Shown: positions 40,977 to 50,123, numbered from the stretch's first letter. The stretch is DNA of 64,000 nucleotides from an uncultured Oscillospiraceae bacterium (GCA_902492455.1 CABULH010000004.1:179450-243449); one strand, 5' to 3'. Numbers and translations: made by a program. The notes: generated from the letters alone by a model not told the origin.

Positions 40977-42236
40977 TCATGACATCTCATATAACTGCTC
41001 AAACGCTGCCTGTCGAATCAAAATCAGATTCTGCAAATACTGCTCTTCATCCACACCGAACCGCTGCTGTTGATCATAAAAGAGTATCGATCCCAATACC
41101 GCATCAACCGGCTGACGCCTATACAGATAGCTGAACAGCAGGCAGGCGCCGGCATATCCGCCCAGCAAGTCGGTATGGCCGTAATAATCATCGATCACAA
41201 GCCGGTCCTTTGGTATCCCCAAACTGACCAATCTATCCAACAGCCCTTTCCAGTCGGCAATTCCCACCCTGGGATTGGCAGTAAAGAGGGGCAACGCTTC
41301 CTCGCTGCTTTCATTATGCGCTGGGAAAATTACCAATTTGGTACTGTCCGGCACTTCGTCCACGAAATACTGAAAGGGCACGGTTTGTCCTCCATAAAAG
41401 CCGCAGACAAAAATGGCATCATACCAATTCGCACGGATCTGCTCCCATATTTCCGGACATTCAAAAGCAAAGGTATGCACATTTGCCATCCCGATACCCA
41501 CATCTTCCACATATAGGTTTTCTCCGCATTCCATTGCCATCTGCCGCAGTATCTCTCCGACCTGAGAAGAGCTGAGAAAACTGTTGCCTAGTATCAGAAT
41601 ACGGCATTCCCTGCCGCTGTATGCCTTTTCCCCTGCCCCATTGCCGCCCAAAATCAGCACACGGTCGATGGACGCTGCGATTTGCTGCGCGGTCTCCATC
41701 TTAACCGCCTCCCCATACAGCAAAATGGTAAACACGAACATGGAACTGGTATCACAATAAACCAATCGGTAGTTCGTTTCCGGCGCGCGATTGCTTTCCT
41801 GCTTATAGATCACCTTCTGTGTGTACATCATCACATGATCACTGATTTCCTGGGATCCCAAAGATTCCGCCGATACCGCATCTTCTCCCCAAGAGAGAAT
41901 AGCGGTGCCATATTCTCCAACCGGAAGTCCGTCCGCTGAAATCCGAAAATGATTGTTTTCTAATTCTTGTGCCTGCCAAAAATCAGGGAAACTGAAATAC
42001 AAGTGAACCTCCTGCCCCCAATAGCTGTCTTCCGCCAGAATTTGATTCCGGACAAAGCACGAATCCGTACGGTTGCGGATAGACTCGTATCCCGGCATTT
42101 TCCCGTCAGATTCTATTCTGGAAAAAGGAGGATATTTTACCAAGGCATCAGATGAGGACGCAATCCATTCCCTCCTCTGAAAACAACCACTCAAACACAG
42201 GCAAAAGATTATTATACACGCCACCCATCTCTTCAC
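40977..42236 (-). CDS. Lipoprotein with C-terminal SGNH-hydrolase-like domain
   Basis: A 419-residue exported protein. The signal peptide ends in the lipobox LSGC (Cys at 17). Residues about 30-200 are an N-terminal domain of unknown type. Residues about 215-419 resemble SGNH hydrolases: ILILGNSFLSSSQVGEIL matches block I (GNS), and DDYYGHTDLLGGYAGACLLFSYLY matches the block V His region. It probably removes acyl or acetyl groups from a surface or dietary polymer, which is inference. ATG 42236 gives the canonical signal (MKRWVACIIIFCLCLSGC). Confidence 0.72.
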   Translation of the reverse strand: MKRWVACIIIFCLCLSGCFQRREWIASSSDALVKYPPFSRIESDGKMPGYESIRNRTDSCFVRNQILAEDSYWGQEVHLYFSFPDFWQAQELENNHFRISADGLPVGEYGTAILSWGEDAVSAESLGSQEISDHVMMYTQKVIYKQESNRAPETNYRLVYCDTSSMFVFTILLYGEAVKMETAQQIAASIDRVLILGGNGAGEKAYSGRECRILILGNSFLSSSQVGEILRQMAMECGENLYVEDVGIGMANVHTFAFECPEIWEQIRANWYDAIFVCGFYGGQTVPFQYFVDEVPDSTKLVIFPAHNESSEEALPLFTANPRVGIADWKGLLDRLVSLGIPKDRLVIDDYYGHTDLLGGYAGACLLFSYLYRRQPVDAVLGSILFYDQQQRFGVDEEQYLQNLILIRQAAFEQLYEMS

Positions 42237-42451
42237 TGCAGGATCTTCCTTTCACATTCTGCGGAAAAAATCCTTTTACACGGAGTGAGATGATCCCTCA
42301 AGATCAAGTCCGGGCGGCTCCGCATCAAGGATCGATTTCCCAGATCCGTTGTTCTTGTACGCTCTATCTTATAAAATGAGTATACACTACATGCAGAGTG
42401 ATTTGGAGCGGTATTTTATGTCCCATTCCCAGTTTTTTATGTCTCATACGC

Positions 42452-42492
42452 AAAACAGGAAGCCATCCCCCTAAGAGATGGCTTCCTGTTTT
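42452..42492 (-). terminator. rplJ-rplL operon terminator
   Basis: A 16-bp perfect stem (42452-42467 with 42477-42492) with A4/T4 borders, 17 bp after the rplL stop. Confidence 0.85.
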
Positions 42493-42509
42493 ATAGAAGA
42501 ATAGATAAC

Positions 42510-42890
42510 TTACTTCAGTTCCACTTTCGCGCCGGCTTCTTCCAGCTTCTTCTTCATGCCTTCGGCATCGTCCTTGGAAACAGCTTCCTTGACAGCCTTG
42601 GGAGCGCCGTCAACCAGATCCTTGGCTTCCTTCAGGCCCAAGCCGGTCAGCTCACGGACAACCTTGATGACATTGATCTTGTTCGGGCCTACTTCGGCCA
42701 GAATCACGTCAAATTCGGTCTTCTCTTCCGCAGCAGGAGCAGCGCCGCCGGCAGCGGGAGCAGCAGCAACAGCAACAGGAGCAGCGGCGGAAACGCCGAA
42801 TTCCTCTTCCAGAGCCTTAACCAGTTCGGACAGTTCCATAACGGTGAGCGCTTTGACGTCTTCGATGAGCTTCAAAACCTTATCAGACAT
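42510..42890 (-). CDS. rplL: 50S ribosomal protein L7/L12
   Basis: A 126-residue stalk protein that recruits translation GTPases. N-terminal dimerisation helix, Ala/Gly-rich hinge (residues about 35-55) and C-terminal domain with EKTEFDVIL and VRELTGLGLKEAKDLVDGAPK. ATG 42890 follows GGAGG. Downstream of rplJ by 45 bp. Confidence 0.98.
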   Translation of the reverse strand: MSDKVLKLIEDVKALTVMELSELVKALEEEFGVSAAAPVAVAAAPAAGGAAPAAEEKTEFDVILAEVGPNKINVIKVVRELTGLGLKEAKDLVDGAPKAVKEAVSKDDAEGMKKKLEEAGAKVELK

Positions 42891-42935
42891 TTTGTAATCC
42901 TCCAATAATCATTATTTTAAAATGTTGTGAGCGCA

Positions 42936-43466
42936 TCAGGCGCTCTGTTTTTCGGCAATAGCGTTCAGGGCTACCACCAGGCCGCGGATATTGCCATTGA
43001 GAACGTTGACAAAACCACTGATCGGCGCATTCAAGCCACCCAGCACTTTGGCGACCAACACCTCTTTGGGCGGCATCTTCGCCAGTTCAGACACAGCAGA
43101 GGCATCGATAACCTTGCCTTCCACATAGCCGGCCTTAATCTCAAAGGTCTTGCTCTTCTCCGCATACTCGCTGAGAATTTTAGCGGCGGCCACATGATCG
43201 GTGGGGCTCACAGCCAGAGCCGTGGAACCTTCCAGAACATTATCCATGCCTTCCAGGCCCACCTTCTCAGCTGCCCGACGGAGCATGCTGTTCTTTACCA
43301 CTGCGTAATCCACGCCAGCTTCCCGCAGCTTACGCCGCAGAGCCGTATCGTCCGCCACCGTGATGCCCATGTAGCTGACGACAACACCGGCCACAGAGTT
43401 TTTCAGCTTCTCAGCCAGTTCCTCGACATACGCCTGCTTCTGCTGCAGAATCTTCTCACTTGCCAA
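42936..43466 (-). CDS. rplJ: 50S ribosomal protein L10
   Basis: A 176-residue stalk base protein (VVSYMGITVADDTALRRKLREAGVDYAVVKNSMLRRA) with the C-terminal helix that binds L7/L12. The start codon is TTG at 43466 with GGAGG nine bases upstream; no ATG is available. L10 with L12 normally represses its own operon by binding the leader RNA, which is visible upstream. Confidence 0.97.
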   Translation of the reverse strand: MASEKILQQKQAYVEELAEKLKNSVAGVVVSYMGITVADDTALRRKLREAGVDYAVVKNSMLRRAAEKVGLEGMDNVLEGSTALAVSPTDHVAAAKILSEYAEKSKTFEIKAGYVEGKVIDASAVSELAKMPPKEVLVAKVLGGLNAPISGFVNVLNGNIRGLVVALNAIAEKQSA

Positions 43467-43509
43467 ATGAATTCACCTCCGTTACTTGGCTTTCGCTGCC
43501 TTCACGGAA

Positions 43510-43690
43510 CAAAGAAAAGTCCCTCCCGTATTCCACAGGAGGGACGCAATAACCAATCGAACAAACCGGTCTCCAGAGAGATCCGCTTTTGTCTTTGTGT
43601 TAAAGCTCTCTACCTCGGCAGGCCTCCGCTCAAGCGGAAATTATGTGCTGGAGACGCACACCTGCTGTCTGTGGAAGAACAGCGTTTTAT
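43510..43690 (-). promoter_or_regulatory. L10 (rplJ) leader RNA with attenuator
   Basis: An about 180-nt leader between the promoter and rplJ. It contains the conserved-looking segment GCCGAGGTAGAGAGC of Firmicutes L10 leaders, flanking hairpins (for example TTTCCGCTTGAGCGGA), and ends in an intrinsic terminator. This fits autogenous control by the L10-L12 complex; the assignment rests on context plus the short motif. Confidence 0.75.
43511..43545 (-). terminator. Attenuator in the L10 leader
   Basis: Stem GTCCCTCC/GGAGGGAC (43519-43526 with 43538-43545) followed on the minus strand by TTTTCTTT, 45 bp before rplJ. Confidence 0.75.
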
Positions 43691-43719
43691 AGGATACCAC
43701 GACGGAATATATTTGTCAA
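43691..43719 (-). promoter_or_regulatory. rplJ-rplL promoter
   Basis: Minus-strand TTGACA (43714-43719), 17-bp spacer, TATCCT (43691-43696), lying just after rplA. Confidence 0.75.
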
Positions 43720-43746
43720 CCCCTCCGCCGCGTTATCTGTCCAAAA

Positions 43747-44436
43747 TCAACCGATTTTGTTGGGATTGATCTTTACGCCGGGGCCCATGGTGGAGGCCAC
43801 GACGCAGGAGCGGATATACTGACCCTTGGCAGCGGCGGGCTTGGCACGGACGATAGCGCCCAGCAGCGCGTCGAAATTCTCCTTCAGTTTTTCCTTACCA
43901 AAGGAAACCTTGCCCACGGGGCAGTGAATGATGTTGGTTTTATCCAAGCGATACTCGATCTTACCGGCTTTGGCGTCGGTCACAGCCTTCGCAACATCCG
44001 GGGTAACGGTACCAGCCTTAGGATTGGGCATCAGACCGCGGGGGCCCAACACCTTACCGAGACGGCCGACCACGCCCATCATATCCGGGCTGGCGATAAC
44101 AACATCAAAATCCATCCAGCCGCCCTGAATCTTAGCGACCAGCTCTTCGGCGCCCACGAAATCCGCACCGGCATCAGTGGCGGCCTGGGCTTTGTCAGCC
44201 TTGGCAAACACCAGTACCCGCACTTTTTTGCCGGTACCATGAGGCAGCACCACCGCGCCGCGGACCTGCTGGTCAGCGTGACGGCTGTCAACGCCCAGCT
44301 TTACATGCACTTCGACGGTTTCATCAAACTTGGCCTTGCCGGTCTGCACCGCCAGGTCCAGCGCCTCTTCGATATCAAACAGCGTATTGCGGTCAAACAG
44401 CTTCTGGCTGTCGACATATTTCTTTCCGTGTTTCAT
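43747..44436 (-). CDS. rplA: 50S ribosomal protein L1
   Basis: A 229-residue L1-stalk protein of normal length with the family signature GKVLGPRGLMPNPKAGTVT. Start has AGGAGGAAAGACCA upstream. It follows rplK in the operon. Confidence 0.98.
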   Translation of the reverse strand: MKHGKKYVDSQKLFDRNTLFDIEEALDLAVQTGKAKFDETVEVHVKLGVDSRHADQQVRGAVVLPHGTGKKVRVLVFAKADKAQAATDAGADFVGAEELVAKIQGGWMDFDVVIASPDMMGVVGRLGKVLGPRGLMPNPKAGTVTPDVAKAVTDAKAGKIEYRLDKTNIIHCPVGKVSFGKEKLKENFDALLGAIVRAKPAAAKGQYIRSCVVASTMGPGVKINPNKIG

Positions 44437-44534
44437 TGGTCTTTCCTCCTGTAGATACCGCGGCCAAGAAAAGGCCCGGTATGAGTGGTAAAATCGGAAT
44501 GCTGTATGGTTCCTCCCACCCGAAACGGGGGTTA

Positions 44535-44960
44535 TCAGTCGACGACTTCCACGCCCATGCTGCGTGCGGTACCGGCGATCATGCTCATCGCCGCTTCCAC
44601 GCTGGCGGCATTCAGGTCGGGCATTTTGGTTTCGGCGATCTTCTTAACCTGCTCCCGCGTAATCTTCGCGACCTTGTTCTTATTCGGCGTGCCGGAAGCG
44701 GTTTCAATGCCGCAGGCTTTTTTGATCAGAACGGCCGCCGGAGGGGTTTTGGTGATAAAGGTGAAGGAACGATCCGCGTAGACCGTGATAACCACCGGGA
44801 TTACCAGGCCCACATCGTTCTTCGTGCGTTCATTGAATTCCTTGGTGAAAGCCATGATGTTGACGCCGTGCTGACCGAGAGCCGGTCCAACAGGGGGCGC
44901 CGGCGTGGCCTTACCAGCCGGAATCTGCAGTTTGATATAACCGGTTACTTTTTGAGCCAT
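44535..44960 (-). CDS. rplK: 50S ribosomal protein L11
   Basis: A 141-residue protein with the proline-rich start LQIPAGKATPAPPVGPALGQHG and the C-terminal rRNA-binding domain (KIAETKMPDLNA). ATG 44960 follows GGAGGTGCGAG. Part of the secE-nusG-rplK-rplA unit. Confidence 0.98.
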   Translation of the reverse strand: MAQKVTGYIKLQIPAGKATPAPPVGPALGQHGVNIMAFTKEFNERTKNDVGLVIPVVITVYADRSFTFITKTPPAAVLIKKACGIETASGTPNKNKVAKITREQVKKIAETKMPDLNAASVEAAMSMIAGTARSMGVEVVD

Positions 44961-45118
44961 TTTTACTCGCACCTCCAAAAATTGTGGTAAATGGCGGAGC
45001 GGTCGTCCGCTTCAGCGCTGCTGATACGGGCCGCCCCTCCCACAGCCGGAAACGTGTCCGGCACACAGGAAAAAGCGCCGATTTCTCCGCGCCAAACCCT
45101 TTGGTTTCTTCGGCGGAT
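44961..45118 (-). promoter_or_regulatory. nusG-rplK intercistronic region, possibly structured
   Basis: This 158-bp gap can form a hairpin with GTGTCCGGC/GCCGGACAC-like arms near 45045-45065, and a distal pairing TGTGGGAGG (about 45035-45043) with TTACCACA (about 44983-44990) that brings the rplK ribosome binding site close. It may be an L1/L11 autoregulatory site. Evidence is by eye only. Confidence 0.3.
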
Positions 45119-45640
45119 TTATTCCAGCAATTCCGCCTGATCCAGTTCCAGTTCCACCGGCGTTTCCCGGCCGAACATGGAAATGGTTACCCGCACCTTA
45201 TTCTTCTCCAAGTCCACCTCGTCCACCACGCCGGTAAAGTTCTCCAGCGGGCCGTCGACGATGCGTACGGTGTCTCCCGCCGCATAGTTGACCTCGATTT
45301 CCCGTTTCTCGACACCCAGGGCGTTGACCTCTTCCTCGGTCAGAGGAATGGGCTTGCCATTGGGGCCAACAAAGCCGGTACATCCGCGGGTATTGCGCAC
45401 CACATACCAGGAATCGTCCGTCATCACCATCTTAACCAGCACATAGCCGGGGAAAATTTTCCGCTCGACCTCGCGCTTTTTGTTGTCTTTGATTTCGGTG
45501 ACGGTCTCGGTAGGCACGCGAATTTCATGAATCCAGTCATGGAGCTTCCGGTTCTCCACGATTTTTTCCAGGTTGGTGGCCACCTTGTTTTCGTAGCCGG
45601 AATAGGTGTGCACCACATACCATCTTGCCTCGTCAGCCAT
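45119..45640 (-). CDS. nusG: Transcription termination/antitermination factor NusG
   Basis: A 173-residue factor with the NGN domain (ARWYVVHTYSGYENKVATNLEK ... FPGYVLVKMVM) and a C-terminal KOW domain (AAGDTVRIVDGPLENFTGVVDEV). ATG 45640 has AAGGAGG at good spacing. Directly downstream of secE. Confidence 0.97.
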   Translation of the reverse strand: MADEARWYVVHTYSGYENKVATNLEKIVENRKLHDWIHEIRVPTETVTEIKDNKKREVERKIFPGYVLVKMVMTDDSWYVVRNTRGCTGFVGPNGKPIPLTEEEVNALGVEKREIEVNYAAGDTVRIVDGPLENFTGVVDEVDLEKNKVRVTISMFGRETPVELELDQAELLE

Positions 45641-45673
45641 AGCCAATCCTCCTTGCAAGCAGGCCGCAAGGGA

Positions 45674-45964
45674 TTAGCCCAGCGACAGCATCAGATCCAC
45701 CAACGCTCCCAGGCCGAAATCGACCAGGCAAATGATCACGCCAAGAACCACGCACAAGGCCAGAACAACGCCCGTGTTGCGCATAACGGTGGGAAAGGTC
45801 GGCCAAACGATCTTCTTGAACTCCCCTTTGGTGTCCCGGAAGTATTTCGCCATCCTTTTGCCCAGACCGGGTCCTTTTTTCTTGGCGGACTTGGGATCTT
45901 TTCCGGCCTTGTCAGCCTTTTCCTCCGCAGCCTTATCCGCGGGGACGATTTTCTCGTCAGCCAT
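45674..45964 (-). CDS. secE: Protein translocase subunit SecE
   Basis: A 96-residue protein with a lysine-rich N-terminal extension (about 35 residues), the amphipathic helix FRDTKGEFKKIVWPTFPTV characteristic of SecE, and one membrane segment (TGVVLALCVVLGVIICLVDFGL). It clamps SecY. Start has AAGGAGGGTTCAGG upstream. Confidence 0.96.
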   Translation of the reverse strand: MADEKIVPADKAAEEKADKAGKDPKSAKKKGPGLGKRMAKYFRDTKGEFKKIVWPTFPTVMRNTGVVLALCVVLGVIICLVDFGLGALVDLMLSLG

Positions 45965-46008
45965 CCTGAACCCTCCTTTACGGTGCGGCCATTAACCGCC
46001 CGCGTGCG

Positions 46009-46158
46009 TTATTTGGTTTCCTTGTGCAGAGTGTGCTTGCGGCAGAACCGGCAATACTTGTTCATTTCCAGTCTGTCCGGGTCGTTCTTCTTGTTTTTCA
46101 TGGTGTTGTAGTTGCGTTGTTTGCACTCCGTGCAGGCCAGGGTAATTTTGACTCTCAT
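46009..46158 (-). CDS. rpmG: 50S ribosomal protein L33
   Basis: A 49-residue protein (MRVKITLACTECKQRNYN ... YCRFCRKHTLHKETK) with two CxxC motifs, so it is the zinc-binding form. ATG 46158 follows GGAGGTGCCGTT. First gene of the rpmG-secE-nusG operon. Confidence 0.97.
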   Translation of the reverse strand: MRVKITLACTECKQRNYNTMKNKKNDPDRLEMNKYCRFCRKHTLHKETK

Positions 46159-46262
46159 AACGGCACCTCCCGATAGTCGGAAATTTGTTCAGCCTCCCTC
46201 AAAGACAAGGGAATGTGCCCGAAAAAGGGCACAAAAAAATAAACCCCTTCTGAGGTATCCTT

Positions 46263-46291
46263 ACTATAACACAGAAAACGCAAGCGGTCAA
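46263..46291 (-). promoter_or_regulatory. rpmG-secE-nusG promoter
   Basis: Minus-strand TTGACC (46286-46291), 17-bp spacer, TATAGT (46263-46268). Confidence 0.8.
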
Positions 46292-46324
46292 GAGGATTCT
46301 CGCATATTTTTCCATTAAAAAGCC

Positions 46325-46813
46325 TCATTTCGGCAGTGCTTTCCTCACAGCGGCCGCAAAAGCATCAATCCGCTCCCTTCGGATACGCACCGCCTCTTTG
46401 GCGCCGCCGGAGGATGTCACCATCCTGACAATCAACCGGTCGATCCCCTTCAGTCTTTCCGGCTCCAGTTCTCCGCCAAAAGTATCGGCGCATACCGCCT
46501 TTTCCAGCAAGACGTGCGGAATATTCTGCCGGAGAACTTCGTCAGTCTGGTTGACAAAAGCGTTGCAGACAAAATAGGCGGCCGCTTGGCCCGCCAGCGC
46601 CAATTCCCATCTTTTTAAATATTCCCGAGCCGCTTTGTGCAGGAGCCCCATGCGCACGCCGCCGCCTACAACCGCCAGATCATAATGCGTAGGATCAGGC
46701 CGTTCTGCCGATAGATCCGCCAGCTGAACGTCCCCCAACAGGTCAGCCAACATTCCGGCGCATTTCTGTGCTGTTCCTGTTTTGGTTGCATAGGCGATAA
46801 GAATACGGCTCAT
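46325..46813 (-). CDS. Flavodoxin-domain protein (HemG-like)
   Basis: A 162-residue flavodoxin fold. The FMN phosphate loop is AYATKTGTAQKCAGML at the N-terminus, with VVGGGVRMGLLH and the family C-terminal helix. It resembles menaquinone-dependent protoporphyrinogen oxidase-like flavodoxins often annotated in clostridia; a haem role is doubtful here without other hem genes. ATG 46813 has AAAGGAGA upstream; an upstream extension to 46990 would run through its own promoter. Confidence 0.82.
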   Translation of the reverse strand: MSRILIAYATKTGTAQKCAGMLADLLGDVQLADLSAERPDPTHYDLAVVGGGVRMGLLHKAAREYLKRWELALAGQAAAYFVCNAFVNQTDEVLRQNIPHVLLEKAVCADTFGGELEPERLKGIDRLIVRMVTSSGGAKEAVRIRRERIDAFAAAVRKALPK

Positions 46814-46853
46814 GAGATCTTCTCCTTTATACATTATTACTTTATTACTTTCC

Positions 46854-46881
46854 ATCATACAGCAAGCGGCGGTTTTGTCAA
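46854..46881 (-). promoter_or_regulatory. Flavodoxin gene promoter
   Basis: Minus-strand TTGACA (46876-46881), 16-bp spacer, TATGAT (46854-46859). Confidence 0.7.
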
Positions 46882-47047
46882 TGCTTCCGGCGGTTTCGGT
46901 GTTGCACAATGCCGCTTCCTGTGTTATCATATCGGAATGGGAACAGGATTTTTGAAGCCGGACAGGTTTTATTCTTCTCCCGCCGTTCATATCCTAATAA
47001 CGGATAGAACGGACCGCCTTCGACGGCGGCAATGAAGAGGTGGGATT

Positions 47048-47914
47048 TTGGAAACAACACATTCAGGATATTCTGTCGGCGGTATGGATAACCGGCCCAT
47101 CGGCGTTTTTGATTCCGGGCTGGGAGGGCTGACCGTGGTGCGGCAGCTGCTGAGGGAACTGCCCGGCGAGGATATCTGTTATTTTGGAGACACCGGACGG
47201 GTGCCTTATGGTACCCGCAGCAGGGAAACCATTGAAAAATACGCCAGGCAGGACTGCCGTTTCCTCATGGGAATGGATGTGAAAATGATCATCGCCGCCT
47301 GCGGCACGGTCAGTTCGGTAGCCCCCCATGTGTTGGCAGGCTTGCCGCTGCCCGCCACAGGGGTTGTGGAGCCCGCCGCGTCCGCCGCGGTCCGGGCCAC
47401 CCGCAACGGGCGGATTGGGGTGATCGGCACCCCTGCCACCATCCGCTCCGACGCCTTTCGACGATGGCTGTCGCAGGCGGATGCCGGTTTGCAGATATTT
47501 CAAATCCCCTGCCCGCTCTTTGTTCCGCTGGTGGAAAACGGCTGGATTGATCGGGAGGATCAGGTGACCCGGCTGACAGCGCGACGATATCTGGAGCCGC
47601 TGGCACAGCAGCAGATCGACACTTTGATTCTGGGCTGTACCCATTTCCCCTTGTTGACAGACATTATTTCCGATATTATGGGAGACAAGGTCACCCTCAT
47701 TGATGCCGGCCGTGAGGCTGCTGTTTCCTGCGCTCGGCAGCTGGCGGAAAATGGCACCCTCAGCCGTACCAAGCGGCAGGGGTTCTGCCGTTTCTATGTC
47801 AGCGACCGCCCGGAGAATTTTTCCCGCATGGCGGCCATGTTTCTTGGTCGCGAGATGGACGGAGAGGTGGAGACCGTTCAGATCGAGACTCTGGACGGCA
47901 GTTCGGAATCCTGA
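47048..47914 (+). CDS. murI: Glutamate racemase
   Basis: A 288-residue enzyme supplying D-glutamate for peptidoglycan. It has the substrate loop PIGVFDSGLGGLTVV and PYGTRS. The two catalytic cysteines are in AACGTVSS and GCTHFPLL; the first motif usually reads CNT, so Asn is replaced by Gly here. TTG 47048 follows GAGGTGGGATT; ATG 47084 (MDNRPIGVF) is the alternative, with a weak ribosome binding site. First of four closely spaced rightward genes. Confidence 0.93.
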   Translation: METTHSGYSVGGMDNRPIGVFDSGLGGLTVVRQLLRELPGEDICYFGDTGRVPYGTRSRETIEKYARQDCRFLMGMDVKMIIAACGTVSSVAPHVLAGLPLPATGVVEPAASAAVRATRNGRIGVIGTPATIRSDAFRRWLSQADAGLQIFQIPCPLFVPLVENGWIDREDQVTRLTARRYLEPLAQQQIDTLILGCTHFPLLTDIISDIMGDKVTLIDAGREAAVSCARQLAENGTLSRTKRQGFCRFYVSDRPENFSRMAAMFLGREMDGEVETVQIETLDGSSES

Positions 47915-47944
47915 AGGGACGAATCGGAAAGGCAGAGAAGAAAG

Positions 47945-48379
47945 ATGACAGATGTCTGGATCTCCATCACCGGCACCCAGAGCGCCGATGGAGAAAGCGA
48001 TACGGTGGAGCTGACCACTGCCGGAAAACTGGAATTGGCAGACGGCGGCTATGTTTTGACCTACCATGAAAGCGAGAGCACCGGCATGGAAGGTGTGATC
48101 ACCTCCCTGCGGGTGCGGGAAGCCGAGGTGCAGTTGGAGCGCTCCGGCGCCATGAACTCCCTGCTGGTGCTGGAAAAGGGCAAACGGCACATGAGCTGCT
48201 ACAACACCCCTCACGGTAGTCTGATGATGGGTGTCTATACCAAAGAACTGCACAATACCATGACACCCCAGGGGGGCGAACTGGAGTTTCATTACACGCT
48301 GGATATCAATTCCTGCATGACCTCCAGCCACGATGTTCAGGTAAAGGTGCGTCCGGTGCAGTCCGCCCCTCAGAGTTAA
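47945..48379 (+). CDS. DUF1934 domain protein (YwiB-like)
   Basis: A 144-residue beta-barrel-like, lipocalin-type protein (VWISITGTQSADGESDTVELTTAGKLE ... YVLTYHES ... GVYTKELHNTM ... LEFHYTLDIN). DUF1934 genes are commonly adjacent to argS in Firmicutes, as here (30 bp upstream of argS). Function unknown. ATG has AAAGGCAGAGAAGAA upstream. Confidence 0.85.
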   Translation: MTDVWISITGTQSADGESDTVELTTAGKLELADGGYVLTYHESESTGMEGVITSLRVREAEVQLERSGAMNSLLVLEKGKRHMSCYNTPHGSLMMGVYTKELHNTMTPQGGELEFHYTLDINSCMTSSHDVQVKVRPVQSAPQS

Positions 48380-48408
48380 GAGAAGTATAAAATAGGAGGT
48401 ACATCCTC

Positions 48409-50100
48409 ATGTCAAAAGTGGTTATGCAAGCCGAACAACAGCTGCGGGACGCGCTGACGGAGGCCGCCGGCAAAGCGGTGGCAGCAGGCGAACTGCCCGC
48501 CGAACCGATGCCCGCCTACGCCGTGGAAATCCCCGGTGACCGTGCTCACGGCGACCTGGCCGCCAATGCCGCTATGGTCAGTGCCCGGGCGTTCCGGCAG
48601 CCGCCGCGGAAAATCGCAGAGATCCTGCTGCAGCATCTGGATCTTACCGACACCTATCTGGATCGGGCGGAGGTGGCGGGCCCCGGGTTTTTGAACTTTT
48701 TTCTCTCCCCCGCCTATTATGCCGCTGTGGTGGCAGATATCCTAACCCAGGGCGATGAATACGGCCGCTCGGATTACGGCCAGGGCAAGCGGGTGATGGT
48801 GGAATTCGTTTCCGCCAATCCCACCGGCCCTATGCACATGGGCAATGCCCGCGGCGGGGCGCTGGGCGACTGCCTCGCCAGCGTATTGGACGCCGCCGGT
48901 TACAAAGTCTGGCGGGAATTCTATGTCAACGACGCCGGCAATCAGATTGAAAAATTCGGCATCTCCCTGGAAGCCCGCTATCTGCAGCTTCATCTGGGGG
49001 AAGAAGCGGTGGAATTCCCGGAAGACGCCTATCACGGTGACGATATCAAGGAACACGCCGCCGCTTTTTCCGCTCTCCGTGGGGACCGGTATGTCCACGC
49101 GGATCCCGAGGAACGGCGCAGGGCCTTGGTGGAATACGCCCTGCCGCTGAACATCGAAAAAATGCACCGGGACATGGAAAAATACCGGATCGTCTATGAC
49201 GAGTGGTTCCACGAATCCACCCTGCATCAAAGCGGCCAGGTGAAGGAAACCATCCAGCTGCTCACCGACCGGGGGCTGACCTACGAAAAGGAAGGGGCGC
49301 TGTGGTACAAAGCCTCGGAATACGGCGGAGAAAAGGACGAGGTGCTGATCCGCGCCAACGGTCACCCAACCTATTTTGCCGCCGATATTGCTTACCACCG
49401 CAACAAATTCGGCAGGGGCTTCGACACCTGCATTGACGTATGGGGAGCCGACCATCACGGTCATGTGGCCCGCATGAAGGGCGCCATGGACGCTGTCGGC
49501 CTCAAGGGGGACAACCTCCAGGTGGTGCTGATTCAGCTGGTGCGGCTGATGCGGGACGGCGAAGTGGTGCGCATGTCCAAGCGTTCCGGCAAGGCCATTC
49601 AGCTGGCTGATCTGCTGGACGAGGTGCCGGTGGACGCCGCCCGGTTCTTCTTCAACCTGCGTGAAGCAGGTACCCGGATGGATTTTGATCTGGATTTGGC
49701 GATTGAACAATCTGCTTCGAATCCCGTTTATTATGTCCAATACGCCCACGCCCGGATCTGCTCTATCTTTAAAGCCCTGGCAGCCGACGGTATTCTTTCC
49801 CGTTCCTGCACCGACGACGAACTGCAGCTTCTGACGGAGCCGGAAGAGAAGGAGCTGATCCGCCATCTGGCCGCCTACACCGGCGAAATTATCGCCGCTG
49901 CCAAAGCTTATGATCCCGCCCGGATCACCCGCTACTGCATGGAACTGGCCACCCTGTTTCACAAATTCTATAACGCCTGCCGTGTTAAAGGCGCGGAGGA
50001 ATCCTTGCAGCAGGCTAGGATGGCCCTGTGCGGCGCTACCCGCACCACCCTGCGCAACGCTCTGGCTCTGCTGAAGATCGACGCCCCGGAAACTATGTGA
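48409..50100 (+). CDS. argS: Arginyl-tRNA synthetase
   Basis: A 563-residue class I synthetase. The HIGH-type motif is ANPTGPMHMGNARGG, the KMSKS loop is MSKRSGKAIQL, and the N-terminal Add-1 domain and the DALR anticodon-binding C-terminal domain (SNPVYYVQYAHARICSI) are present. ATG follows ATAGGAGGTACATCCTC. Length is typical. Confidence 0.97.
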   Translation: MSKVVMQAEQQLRDALTEAAGKAVAAGELPAEPMPAYAVEIPGDRAHGDLAANAAMVSARAFRQPPRKIAEILLQHLDLTDTYLDRAEVAGPGFLNFFLSPAYYAAVVADILTQGDEYGRSDYGQGKRVMVEFVSANPTGPMHMGNARGGALGDCLASVLDAAGYKVWREFYVNDAGNQIEKFGISLEARYLQLHLGEEAVEFPEDAYHGDDIKEHAAAFSALRGDRYVHADPEERRRALVEYALPLNIEKMHRDMEKYRIVYDEWFHESTLHQSGQVKETIQLLTDRGLTYEKEGALWYKASEYGGEKDEVLIRANGHPTYFAADIAYHRNKFGRGFDTCIDVWGADHHGHVARMKGAMDAVGLKGDNLQVVLIQLVRLMRDGEVVRMSKRSGKAIQLADLLDEVPVDAARFFFNLREAGTRMDFDLDLAIEQSASNPVYYVQYAHARICSIFKALAADGILSRSCTDDELQLLTEPEEKELIRHLAAYTGEIIAAAKAYDPARITRYCMELATLFHKFYNACRVKGAEESLQQARMALCGATRTTLRNALALLKIDAPETM

Positions 50101-50123
50101 TCTGTCTGGAGAAAGGAGCTATC

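Noticed and set aside
47063..49962. Two frames of over 400 codons antisense to murI, DUF1934 and argS
   Set aside because: The sense strand encodes recognised proteins; the antisense frames lack ribosome binding sites and family features.
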